Shown: positions 11,125 through 22,362 of the stretch, piece after piece
Layout of the letters: every line of letters starts with the position of its first letter
Numbering within the stretch: the first letter of the stretch is position 1
Source of the DNA: Boswellia sacra
Taxonomy: Eukaryota; Streptophyta; Magnoliopsida; Sapindales; Burseraceae
Direction of reading: 5' to 3'
NCBI GenBank assembly: GCA_013180625.2
Contig: SNVD02013723.1
Location: 1 to 64,000, forward strand
DNA: 64,000 nt
Notes under the pieces: model-generated
Told to the model about the DNA's origin: nothing
Seen by the model: only the letters and a program-made list of their open reading frames with translations
Database searches by the model: none
Position numbers and translations under genes: made by a program

Positions 11125-12836
11125 GAGTTAGGACTATATTTAGTGGATTCGTTCCACTTTGACCGAGCGGTAATAGGAAATGTTTGGGAATATTTTGGCT
11201 ACTACTTAAAGATTCAGGAGCTGACATTTCCGTCGCAGCTAATTCATAACGTTTTGCTGCAAGAGGTGGAGACAGTCGGCTATGATAATGAGATGTGGTT
11301 CCTCATTCAAGGTACGGTATATATCATTAGGTAACAATATGTAAATTTTCTATTACTTTCGTAATACTTCTGTTGTTTATACATTATAACATTTCAGTAA
11401 TTTTCTTTCCAAGGCAGCTTATCCGTTTCTCTGCACATGAGTTTGGACCCGTAACTGGTTTGAAGTTCGTTGCTAAATTGCCAGAAACTCCCAATGTCCA
11501 AAATCTGTGCCCCTTGTTGGATACATACTTTGGGGGTTGAGACATGGAGCTCAGGGAATTCTATCCGTTGCTTTAGAGAATAGATGTGCATGTTACTTCG
11601 GATGAGGATGTCGTGAAGCTAGCATTGTACTACGTGTTGGAGCGGCTTTTCATGGGCCAGGATCTACGTCGTTACGTTTCACGCCAGTTACTGAATTTTG
11701 TGAATACGTTGGATATGTTTAATGACTATCCATGGGGTTCAATGTCTTACAACTGGACAATTAAAAGAATAAAGAAAGCATTGCGCAAGCGATTACAAAA
11801 ATACAAGAAATGAAAGGCAACAAAGAAGGGAAAGGGAGAACAATTTGAGAGGTACAACTTACGGGGGTGCCATATGCTTTATAGGTAATTAAAGAATTTG
11901 CATTGACGTGAGTTATATGCATTTAGATATAAAAGTGAATGGGTTTATAAATCGTAGTTATTTTTGGTACAGGTGTGGTTGTACAAGGTCGTGCAATATA
12001 TTGGTGATACATACAGTCGTATTGGGGTTGAGTTCATGCATAGGATTTCACGATTATTGAAGCGGGGGACAGCGATAGCACCGTCTGAGGAAATGATCAT
12101 ACGAGACGTGATTAACACGAGGAGGAGGGTTAGTTTATTCGTATTCCATTTCATTTGTTTCGATTTCGCATATGTACATGTTATGTTTTGTACGATATTT
12201 AAGATGAAATATCGTTTTCTTTTTGCAGGCCTGACCTTCCGTCAACTCGGTAAACATCTATTTCTCATGTGTCATTCACTTTGTGATTATAGTTAACAAT
12301 CCTACTAACATGTCATCCCGAATTTTGTTCTGAAACCATTCTTTTATGTGCAGTTATATGTGCCCGTTAATGTTGACGATGAGCACTGGGTGGTGGCACG
12401 TGTAAATTTAAACCGTCGGGTGATTGTGATTTATGATTCATGCATTGACACATCATCTATGGACACATTAAGGGACACTTGCTGATGCTTAATTGATATC
12501 ATGCCCCGACTTACAACTCAAGGTGTATTCGATTCCTATAACTATTCAAGTGATTCTTTTGACATAGAATAGATCGAGGATCATGATACGGTTCTGCAGC
12601 AGGAAGTTGGTGGTGGGGCATATGGGGTAGACATGTTAAAGTTCATTGAGTATTTGGCTGGTGGTGTCTCATTTGCCAATATCAAGGCGTTCACAGAGGA
12701 TGCAATCTGGCAGAGGATAGCCCTCCATTGTTGGAGCCATATGTTGGACACGCCCCATTTTGATTCCAGTGCAGCAACGGAGGATACCGGGCACAAGATA
12801 GAAATCATTGACTTAGTTCACATATATTAGGTTTTT
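11125..12836 (+). pseudogene. Decayed DUF1985 / Ulp1-like (C48) protease gene carried by the MULE
   Basis: The first exon (about 11125-11310) encodes FPSQLIHNVLLQEV and DNEMWFLIQ. A probable intron (11311-11412) leads to QLIRFSAHEFGPVTGLKF, the typical DUF1985 core. A second DUF1985 part is at 11586-11812, with DEDVVKLALYYVLERL and NDYPWGSMSY. The Ulp1 peptidase part at 12355-12836 has EHWVV with the catalytic His at 12384-12386, IYDS with Asp at 12435-12437, and LQQEVGG...LKFIEYLAGG. In-frame stops are at 12483-12485 and 12570-12572, and another follows the first DUF1985 part. The catalytic Cys position reads TAT (Tyr) at 12621-12623. It is related to SUMO-type proteases known in some plant MULEs, but this copy is dead. 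Confidence 0.8.
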
Positions 12837-13179
12837 TTTTCTTTTTTCATACACTTCGATGTACATGTAATTGTTATAACATTAATTATAGTTAATTTTT
12901 ATATTAACAATTCTTTTTGACACTAATGTAACTAGTTATAATTGACAATGACACATTATAAAGTGATCAGATTCAATTTAATCCAGTTTTTTGCTACGAT
13001 TAGCATAGTACAACAATTAAAACAATACTACTAAGTAATACTATTACTTATTAATATACATTTTAAAGTAACTGGCAGATTCTAAATCATGAAGGTTCGA
13101 AGTGCAACTTCAAAAAGTTAATTAAAACCATAACATACATCTAACCTAAAGTACAACATATCAAGTATCTCGCCGTGCG

Positions 13180-15524
13180 CCTGCAGCAACATCTAGTGGC
13201 ACTGGATTGCGGCATGTTTACCGATTATGCCCTGATCCTCCATACCTGCCACAACTACACGAAAAGCTACATTCACCCCACTGAAGGGATTCGATTTTTT
13301 TTGGGCCGCCCGGTATGTCTCCTCATCAACGATGGTAGTACTACTATCCCACTAACTTTTTCTGGAACCACCCAATCATGGCTGCCATTGACTGGAACAA
13401 TAGGCAAAGAATATGCATTGAGCATTCATTCACTTGTGTACCACTGTGCATAATAATTATGACACGTGAGAAGGCTGATATACTTGCAAACAGCTAATCC
13501 ATGTACACGAGGCAACTGATCAAGGTCAAACACCCTACACGTGTAAGTTTGGGCATGCATATCGATCACATTGGCACGATCATTTCCAGTAACCTCATAC
13601 ATAGTAAGTGAGATGCTGCTAACTCTAATATGATCATTCTCTTTCAAACGATTCTCCATCAACTTGTTAGCCCAGAGAGTCAGATGTAATGGTGAGTTAG
13701 CAAATATTTATCTTTATTCATAGAACCATTTATGTAGAGTTGCACGATAATAATTAGCCAAAAGTGTAATCAGAAGGAAATGTGCGTTGTTAAGACAATT
13801 GTTCATGGACTCGGCAATATTGGTTGTCATTATGTTATACCGTCTCCCAGAAAATTGTGAATGTGCCCACTTCTCAACACCAACCTCCCGAAGATATGTT
13901 GGAGCTTGAGGCATATATAATTCAATACAACGCATATGGGAGTTGAAATCACTACGATGATATATCCTTGTAGCTTTGGTGAACATGTCTACCAGAGTCT
14001 AATCTTTAAACTTCTCTTTCAAGTTTCCCTTAAGATGATAGGTGCAGAGGCCATGAAGTGCATTCGGAAAAATGGTTGAGATAGCTCTTTCTATACTAGC
14101 ATGCCGGTCAGGAATGAACACTAAGTCTTGAACATTTCCACGTACCCGATCACGCAACTGTGTTAAGAACCAAGTCCATGAATCATCATTTTCGGAATGA
14201 CCAACTCCGAATGCCAATAGGTATATTTGTTTATTTTCATCCATGCATGAGGCCAAAAACATCATCCCCCTATATTTTCCATTTAGGTGGTAGCCATTAA
14301 TTGCAATAATTGGCCTAATACTTGCTACAAAGCCTGCAACGGAAGTCCCCAAACTCATGAAAAAATACTTAAAGTGAGAGTCAACATCAGTTTTCAGAGC
14401 CCTTACTATTTTGAGATTAGCCGTCTCGACCATGTAAATATATTGAGGGAGAAGTGTGAATGATTCCTCATGAGATCTATGAAGTTCTTCCAAAACTGCC
14501 TATCTTACTCTCCATGCCTTGTGGTACAAGATGCTAACACCCAATACCTCTTGAACATCGAACATAATGTCTCTAGGCCGGTATATCCTGGATGTCTAAA
14601 TGAATTTGCTCTTGATGTGTTTCCCAATAACAGCAGAAGACGCTTGTTTGTGATTTGGATGCAATCCAGCACCAGAATACGTGTGCTAATTGTTGAACTT
14701 CTTCACTTGAAAGAAATTGGAATCTGCTACCTTGGTTGCTCCAATCCACCACTTGCAATTTTCTGCACGAAATATGGCCTTAAACCTAGTTGTCTTAGAC
14801 TTCTTCACCTTAAACTGAAAGTTGCATCGTAATGCCAAATTTGATAACTTCTCGCAAAGCTTGGCTTTGTTATTAAAAATCTGACCAACCCCAACCTTAA
14901 TTTCGTCCACTATAAAAGACGTGGCATCGTCATCAACTGTTGAGGTCGAATAAGAGATGGGAGGCATCCACCTAAATGTGTTTGCCCAAAGATCATCACT
15001 TTCGCGACTTAAATTGGCATCATTTGCCACAAAATTTTCCCTCTGCTCAGCTTTTTGTCCTTCAAATGTAAGAGGAGGGGTAAATTGAGTAGGAGTAGGA
15101 AAGGTCAATGGCACATCTTCGTTCAAATCACCAACAGCCTCTGTACGACTGTCGACATTATCATTTTTGACATTATCTCTGCCATTTAACTGGTTACTAA
15201 AACTGTCATTCAAGTTATAGCAACATTCAAAACCATTCTCATGATCATTGTTCTCATCATCATTAATATCATCATCACAATCACCATCATCATCACATCA
15301 CCATCATCACCATCATCATCATCATCATCACCATCACCATCATCATCAAATTCTCTAAAGCTATCAAGGTGCCAATCTAACCCCATTGGCAGCGATTGGT
15401 TCAATCCAGCATCTTCTGAAACACCAACAACTTGATTCTCTTCATGTCCGGTACATTGCTCAAAATCAGGTCCAAGCTCTTCATTAACTTGTGGTTGTGC
15501 ATTAATAGGAGTACTCTCACTCAA
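13180..15524 (-). pseudogene. Decayed MuDR/MURA-type transposase of the MULE
   Basis: Read on the minus strand, an acidic N-terminus (15524 down to about 15250) runs into an (ATC)n repeat that shifts the frame. The MuDR N-terminal domain follows near 14930-14690, with VGQIFNNKAKLCEKLSNLAL and CKWWIGATKV. The MULE transposase core is at 14493-13999, with YHLNGKYRGMMFLA, DSWTWFLTQLRD and FIPDRHASIERAI. Further parts are at 13986-13714 (NIAESMNNCL) and a SWIM zinc-finger region at 13662-13426. Breaks include a frameshift between 15250 and 15213, another near 14690-14500, and stops at 13999-14001 and near 13714. The usual first catalytic Asp reads Asn (14296-14298). A SWIM Cys reads Arg (13507-13509). 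Confidence 0.88.
15240..15353. repeat. (ATC)n microsatellite in the transposase pseudogene
   Basis: Imperfect ATC/CATCAC trinucleotide runs encode an Asp-rich stretch on the minus strand in one frame. The frame is lost here, so repeat-length change is a likely cause of the break. Confidence 0.75.
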
Positions 15525-16009
15525 TTAATTGCTTTCACTTGTTGACTTGAACATAGACGGATGATTGAAACTCCGACTCTTTCTCAAATCATCAAATCGT
15601 GAACTACTTCTTCTTTGCATGTCCCTATCTTTAACTGTGACGATTAGTTGTGTATATTACTGTTGGTCCTCTAGACTATGTTGTATGTAAAAGCATACAT
15701 CTTTATCAGTCTCAATGGGGGTTGGCAATGGCGGGGGAACCTGGGAACAGAATTTCACCGCTAAATTTATGTTTTTTCTTACTCAGATCCCAACCCATTT
15801 CTATAGCTAAACATCCCACCAACTCATTGTAACTGGTACACTTAGGAAGTATCAACGGCTTCGACCTCCCGTCCATGTACACGTAACCACCATTATGTTG
15901 CATCGTCCAAAAACCTTTGTACCAAATCAAAACGCGCAAAGTTTCCATCCTGCATGTAGTAGACATGTCAATAAACATCCCCCAATATTCATATCATGGA
16001 AAAAAATGC

Positions 16010-16662
16010 GTAAAACTCGGAGAAACAAAAATTTTGCCCGAACGCTCGATGAGGCTCGACAAAAATCATCGAGCAACTCAATACAAGACAGACCACGACA
16101 CACGATAGAGAAAAATCGACACACGATATCGAGTATCGGCTTAATCCGACACAAGACAACAGTTTCGTGATGCCAGTATATGGTTTCTGTCGAGCTTTGT
16201 TGATCAACCTCATCCGGCACTGTCTACCATGTGTCGAATACATTGCTCGACACTTGACAACAGCGAGAACCGTGTCGAGTCGGCATCTTCCTCAAACAGT
16301 TTCCACATTTTCACTACAAATACATGTTTCTTGGCCACCTACAGTACTAATAAACTTCACCAACAATAGGTACACTATTTCCTAAGCTTGTAATATGATT
16401 TAAACACAAGATGTGTGAACTAAAACACAAATGTATGATCTAAACACAAAATGTATAAACTAAATTAATGAAAAATATGTTGAGCATGGATTTTTTTACC
16501 TTTTCTAGCTCAGATCTCTAAGATTTATTGACACAAATGATCGATGAAGTGAGATTTTGCAATAGTTTGAGCATAATCAAGAGGAATGCGGGTTGTGAGA
16601 GTCGTCGAACTACTGCAGACTAAAGCAAATATAAACGTCATTTGAATTAATTAAATTGATAT
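16010..16662. repeat. Inner part of the MULE right terminal repeat with TGTCGA-rich array
   Basis: The reverse complement of 16625-16662 matches 9910-9948 almost base for base. Position 16020-16290 is rich in CTCGACA and TCGACACACGA, mirroring the left array. It stops at the 5-bp duplication GATAT (16658-16662), where the LTR-type element inserted. Confidence 0.75.
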
Positions 16663-16674
16663 TGTAACGACCCA

Positions 16675-16860
16675 GGTACGCTCCCGTGAGCCCACATATC
16701 CAGGTATTGTCCCCTCTAGGCCCACCGGCCCTCAGGGTTTTGTCCACATCAGGGAACACGGTACGCTCCCGCTATTTACCCGTGTGGCGCCTCACCCACT
16801 CGAACCCAAGACCTCAAAGGTCATTGGAGTTCAACATGAGTACCATTCGGGCAACTAGTT
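16675..16860 (-). repeat. Possible SINE-like segment inside the LTR insertion
   Basis: The segment is more GC-rich than its surroundings. On the minus strand it contains GGTTCGAGT, close to a tRNA B box, with an A-box-like stretch (TAGTTGCCCGAATGG) about 45 bases before it. The sequence from TACGCTCCCG occurs twice (16677 and 16762). It may simply be part of the LTR. Confidence 0.25.
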
Positions 16861-16930
16861 GTGACACCCCAAGATTTAAGTAAGTTTGACTTACATGTAT
16901 ATTGTAAAAATATATATTATTAACATTATG

Positions 16931-16961
16931 AGGTATGTATATATATATATATATATATATG
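16931..16961. repeat. (TA)n microsatellite
   Basis: An uninterrupted run of alternating T and A, within the LTR insertion. Confidence 0.9.
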
Positions 16962-19170
16962 GAGAGGGATGAAATTAGATGCGATGGAGGGGCTAATTAA
17001 CGAATTGAAAACTTAAAGGGTTAGACTGAAATTTTACAGATTTGGATAAGTATAAAAGAGAGAATTCTAGAGAAATATATTCATTTTGATCCTATCCCAG
17101 CAGCCAGCCCTAATCTCTTTCTCCTCCATGGTTGCCAACAAATTAAGCAAGAGGAAGAAATCTAGAGACAAAGTAGAGGTAGAAATCAACTTCTCCTCCC
17201 ATTTCCTTGCATGGTTCCATTATTTTTACAGGAAATTAATGTGATATGTTATAAATTTTGGAATAATTGTGTTATGTGCATTCTGGAATTTGTGTGAAAT
17301 CATGATATTACATGTTTTATGGTATATTGAAGAAGAAGACATGATGTTTGGGAAGCTAGGAAACATGATTGAGTAAAATTCCTGCAGGGCCTCTTTGCTG
17401 AACAGGGGTTAGTCAGAAAATTCTTATAAATTCCATGGTTGTTTTCTAACTCTGAAATTTTTATATGATAAACTAGACACCTCAATGAGTTTATATAATT
17501 TTGAAACACTTGAAAATTCGTAGCGTGTGAATTGTAATGAATTTTTGAATTTATGGTTCGAAATTATGAATTCCCCTGTTTTAAAACAGGGCAGGGGGAA
17601 TGAACTCGATTTGAGGGGGCAAATGTTTGTAAAATTTCGTGATTTTTAATAAGAAAACCCTTGGGTATGTTTTCTGTTAGACTGTAAATTTTCATGGTTT
17701 TTGGAGTTGTGTATGAATTGTTATGATTTTTCAAATCTGGACTTAAAGAACTGTGAATGTTAGTTCCAGAACTGAGTTTGTGAAATAAATTCCGTTTGAC
17801 TGCCTTAGACTCCTTAGAAAATCATGATTTTTGGTGAAATAACTCTTATATGTGTCTAGTTTTAGACTGGAAAGTTTGATGGATATTGGATTATTGTATA
17901 ATTTTATAAAATTCTTCAAAGTTTCACTGTTCAGTTAAAAGGTCTGCAGACAGATTTGCTGTGTGAATGAAATTAAGGATTTTCAAGGGGTAAATGACCT
18001 TATTTTGACTCAATAAAATTCATGGACTATAATATGTATGTCTATTTGATTTCCATGAATTTTGGTGATGATTGGAAATGAATAACCTCTTATTATAATA
18101 ATCCAACCAATATGTGTGTGTGATAGAGTTTAATAAATGATGTTATGGGTTGGTTGAATTGTTGTTAACCTAAGGGATTTAATGACTTCTAAATGGACAC
18201 TGATCAATGTGTCATGACTATGGCAATGGTTACCAGAGAGGAAGGAGAAGAAGAAGAGATGAACTTTAAACAACTGCTTATCAAGAAATATATGAGAGCA
18301 AAATTAAGAGGCAAGGCTAACCAGGTAAGTAGCTAGACCCTTCTGAGGACACAACAGACGTTAACTATTAATGAAATGTGTTTAATGATTGTGATTGTGA
18401 ATATATGTGAGTTGTGTGGATGGAATGTGTATGGGGCCATGAATACATGGACCTTGATATAGGAAATGATTCGATTGGGGTTTATAGTGATTTATAAAAT
18501 GTGTGATTTCACACACTTTGATGTGTATGTGATTGACATATTGGTGTAACGTGTGTGAGATATAGAAATGTGACTGTGCCCTCATATATGTGAATTTGTT
18601 GTGATATGGCTTGAATAATATTGTCAATGAAACGATATATGTATATGAAGAATGAAATACATGCCAAACGTTCTAGGATACTAATTCCTCATGTGGATGG
18701 CATGACAAATGAATGTCTATGAAATACCATGTGTATTAGAGTTTCACGAATATGTATGAGTGGAAAATGAATGAGACCAGTTATACATGGAAATGGTTGT
18801 GCAACGATATGATTGAAATACATCGAAGAGTAATGGAAGGTGTTGGCACGAATAAAGATGTCATTGGGGTTCTATATGTGTAGAAATGATGCCAATGTGT
18901 GGATTGTGCACATCCATAAGCGTATATGAGATATGTAGGCTTATTGTATTTGTGAATGTATATGTGATTAATGAGAAGCCTACGTAGAACCTCAATTATG
19001 AAAGTAAAGTGCAATACTGTGATGTGCGAAGGCATGCATCATTGCGTGATATGTTATGAATTTGAAATTTCATGCCAAGCCCATGGGAATATATTGAATG
19101 TCGAATGTGAAATGTGATACCGTTAAATGCTAGCATTATGGTGAATGAATTGTGATAAGTTGTGATTGGG

Positions 19171-19358
19171 TTAGAAGCTTGATATAAAGAGCTTCACTTA
19201 TGTGACTGAAATGTGAAATGTGAAATGTGATATGTGAATGAAAGCTTAATATAGAGCTTCACTTATGTGACTGAGTGAAATGTGAAATATGATATGTGAG
19301 TGAAAGCTTAATATAGAGCTTCACTTATGTGACTAAATGTGAAAAATGATATGTGAGT
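19171..19358. repeat. Tandem repeat, three units of about 56-70 bp
   Basis: The unit contains AGCTTAATATAGAGCTTCAC, then TTATGTGACTGA, then a variable number of GAAATGTGA steps. Unit starts are near 19171, 19241 and 19303. The copies differ mainly in the number of the short inner steps. Confidence 0.85.
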
Positions 19359-19388
19359 GGCATGCCATAACTTAGGATATTTGGCTCT

Positions 19389-19790
19389 CATGGCTTGAGG
19401 GGAGGTTTGGATCATGTGTTTCCCTACATGGGATTCGGTAGCATGGGCCCGGTATCATCCGGATTGTCAGACTAGCCTCGAGCTATTTCAACTGTAGGCA
19501 TCTAAATGTATCCGTACTGTTACGTACTCCCATGGCTTGAGGGGAGGTCTGGACCATGTGTTTCTCTAGATGAGATTCGGTAGCATGGGCCCGGTATCAC
19601 CCGGATTGTCAGACTAGCCTTGAGCTATTTCATGGGTAGGCCTTTGAATGTATCTGTACTGTTCTGTATCCCCATGGCTTGAGGGGGGGTCTGAACCATG
19701 TGTTTCTCTAGACGAGATTCGGTAGCATGGGCCCGGTATCACCCGGATTGTCAGACTAGCCTTGAGCTGATTCATGGGTAGGCCTGCATA
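19389..19790. repeat. Tandem repeat, nearly three units of 142 bp
   Basis: Units start at CATGGCTTGAGGGGAGG (19389 and 19531) and its variant at 19673, and each contains GCATGGGCCCGGTATCA and GGATTGTCAGACTAGCC. The spacing is 142 bp twice and the third unit is cut short. The GC content is higher than in the surrounding insertion. Confidence 0.9.
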
Positions 19791-20860
19791 TGGGAACTAA
19801 CTGTGAAATGAAAAGTCCTACCTTGATTAGAGAGCACTGTTCCTAAGTGTCTGTGACTGTACTGTGGAAGCTTCTGAAATTATGTGAAATGGATATCCAT
19901 GTGAACAATGTAGCTAGCTTATGAAACTCATGTGTGAATGATTTATATGTTTATGGGAGCACACGAGGATGTGATAGACTTGTGGAAAGTTTATGTGTAA
20001 ATGAGACATGTGTATACAAATGGGTGTATGTGATGAGCTTTGACATAGAAAAGCCGTGTTTGATCACCCATAGACAAGTATTTAAAGAATTAGAAATATG
20101 GTGGGATAAGTGAGTAATTGATCTAGGAAAATTGGCCAATGATGCAAGGTTAGTGCATGAGCACCATTAAATGGTGCATGAGCTCATCTTTAACAGACTT
20201 AAAGAGGTATAGCTAGAGAATGGCATTGCTGTGCCATACTGTCCTTGCTGGAGCACCAATTGCACCGACTCAAGTAAGAGAGAATAAAGAGTTGGCGCAT
20301 GCGTGCCTCTCCTTTGGTGCAGGAGCGCAGAACTGAAATTTGCAACGGATTGAAAATCAGAAACTTGGCACCGCCGTGCTAGTTCCCTTGCGCAGAGGCG
20401 CAATCCTTAAACAGTGAAATCAATTTTCTGATTTTTTTTTTAGTAGAGCACTGGTGGCTTATATACTAAGAAATAATCGGTAATTGGTGATTTATGGAAT
20501 AAGTTTTTAATAGTGGTCATAATCTGAAATGGTTATCGCCATTAATTGTTTTATTGTGACTGTTACACCAATTTCATAATTCTAGCTACTTACTGAGTTT
20601 CATACTCACTAGTCTATTGTGTACCTCAGGTATTCGATCAGTTAAAGATTAAGGGAGGATTTCGGCATAGCGACGATTGTGTTCCCTTGGCAAGTTCTTA
20701 TCCGCTGCAGTATTACTATGTTGGACACAGGGTGTGAGAGATATGGGTATTTAAGTAATTTCACATCAAAAGGTCATTGCATGCAAATTTTTTAGGAGTG
20801 GGTTATACTTGCAACATGGTCCTTAATTTGGGTCATTATTTCAATTTTCCCAAACTTACA

Positions 20861-22362
20861 TATATTTATAGTTATTTAATAAAATGTTTAGATAATTAAG
20901 AAAAAAATTATTGGAAGAATTTTAATAATTTAACATAGAATAGGTTTAAAAAACCAAGATTTCTCCCAAATCTTAAAGAAAATTAAGTCATTAAATTTTT
21001 TTAAAAAAATCAAATTATCAAATTAAGAAATTAAATTTCTTACACCTTTTTAATCAAAGCAAAGGAAGTAATTCTCCCAACTTTTCCACTAACCGAACAT
21101 GGCCTAAATATAGAATCCACTGAATTAGAACAATCAATTTGGGGACAAAATACAAACAAATAACAAAACAAAACAACAAAAATCTAAACAATCAAACAGT
21201 TAACAAATGCGGGAGTACTAAATTGTATGGACCACCTGCGCCGACGAGGATGGCTAGCTTGCTGACGGAAAGAGCCATGTACGGTTGGGATAGTTTGTGT
21301 AGGGGTATGTGAAGAGTGTCTGCTAGGAGCAGCGACCATGCAATATGAGAGAGTTCTTCAAAATTGCAAGAAAATTGGTGGGCAAGAAACGCTAACTACT
21401 AACGGCGTTTTGTCATCTGCGCAGGTTATAAATTTTAGATTTTTTTTAGACTGTAAGTCAGCATTATTGATATATACACACATATTAAATCGGTATTTTA
21501 ACCATTGATTTCACCTAATCTGATAGATAAGATTCAAAAGCTACAAAATTGTATATCACAGGTACCTATGCCAGTTAGTTTGTATATTACAAATAGCCTC
21601 CTTTGATTAACACAACACAACAAAGAAATCTTATAATGGAAAGTAATAATTGTGTTCTCAAATCTTAATCAATCCCTCTATCCTAATTTGAGCCTAATAA
21701 CATCAATCGCAAATATATCAATCACTTTCTTAAGACTTTCACGCGAGATATATTTTTCCTCATTTCTAGTTAAATATCTCACATTAATAAGCAAAACTCA
21801 GAGGGCTCATGCTCGTGGGTCCAAAGCTTCCCCTTTTTATGTAGGCAAGAAGAACTTTGGCCGCACACTCTGCCCACTACTCGGACAAACTGAAGGATTT
21901 TAGCTTAATTTATCGAGTCAAATCTCTTCATCAACTAATAATCCAATAAGTAATTAAGATGGAGAAAATTACAGGTACTTTAATTAAATTGATTATCTCA
22001 ACTCTGTGTCACAAATCAAGGTCATAACTGCATATAGATAGCTATAGATTAACTCTGCTTCTGAACTGCCATTTTTTCATGCTATTGAAGATACAAAACA
22101 GATCGCAGCCCAGCCATCTCCTAGCTTAGCTTATCCCTCATTCACTTTTGCAATGCACATTAGCATTGCTAACAATATATACAAAAGTGTCTGCAGACAA
22201 AATGGATCTAGCTGATTAATTAAGTGTAATCTTGATAAAACATTTTATTTCAAGGATTGAATTCAATATAGTAGCCAGATAATTTACACAAGTATTAATT
22301 CAAGAGTATACATCTAACTCTCTGCTGCTATGTTTAGATATATATTTGATTTATGAGGACAC
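20861..22362. other. Spacer without a supported gene
   Basis: This lies between the MULE and the WRKY gene and is AT-rich. The 3' untranslated region and poly(A) region of the WRKY gene should lie just below 22363. I see no other gene. Confidence 0.5.

Larger units (their letters stand above)
16663..20739. mobile_element. LTR-type insertion (4.08 kb) in the MULE terminal repeat, probably a solo LTR
   Basis: GATAT flanks both ends (16658-16662 and 20740-20744), a 5-bp duplication as made by LTR retrotransposon integrases. The insert starts TGTAACGACCC and ends GGGTGTGAGA, close to the TGTAACACCC...GGGTGTTACA pattern of many plant gypsy LTRs, with the last CA changed to GA. The 3' part has ACTCACTAGTCTATTGTGTACCTCAGG, also usual near such LTR ends. 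No pol, gag or other protein can be found. Together this suggests one very long solo LTR, or a non-autonomous element. A second LTR-like start, TGTGACACCCC, at 16860 leaves open a further nested event. Confidence 0.65.
9816..20851. mobile_element. Mutator-like element (MULE), nested and decayed
   Basis: A long terminal inverted repeat begins GAAAAATTTCAAATAATGATCC at the left and ends GGGTCATTATTTCAATTTTCCC at the right. It is flanked by AAACTTATA (9807-9815) and AAACTTACA (20852-20860), an 8/9 match and the 9-bp duplication typical of Mutator. The strong inverted match covers about 140 bp (9816-9955). A weaker TGTCGA-rich match continues to about 10985 on the left and 16010 on the right. Inside are a minus-strand MuDR-type transposase and a plus-strand DUF1985/Ulp1 gene. 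The right inverted repeat is split by a 4.08-kb insertion at 16663-20739, so the original element was about 6.95 kb. Confidence 0.88.

Noticed and set aside
15241..15435. Plus-strand frame coding for Ile/Thr then Ser/Pro runs
   Set aside because: It is the antisense reading of the (ATC)n repeat in the transposase pseudogene.
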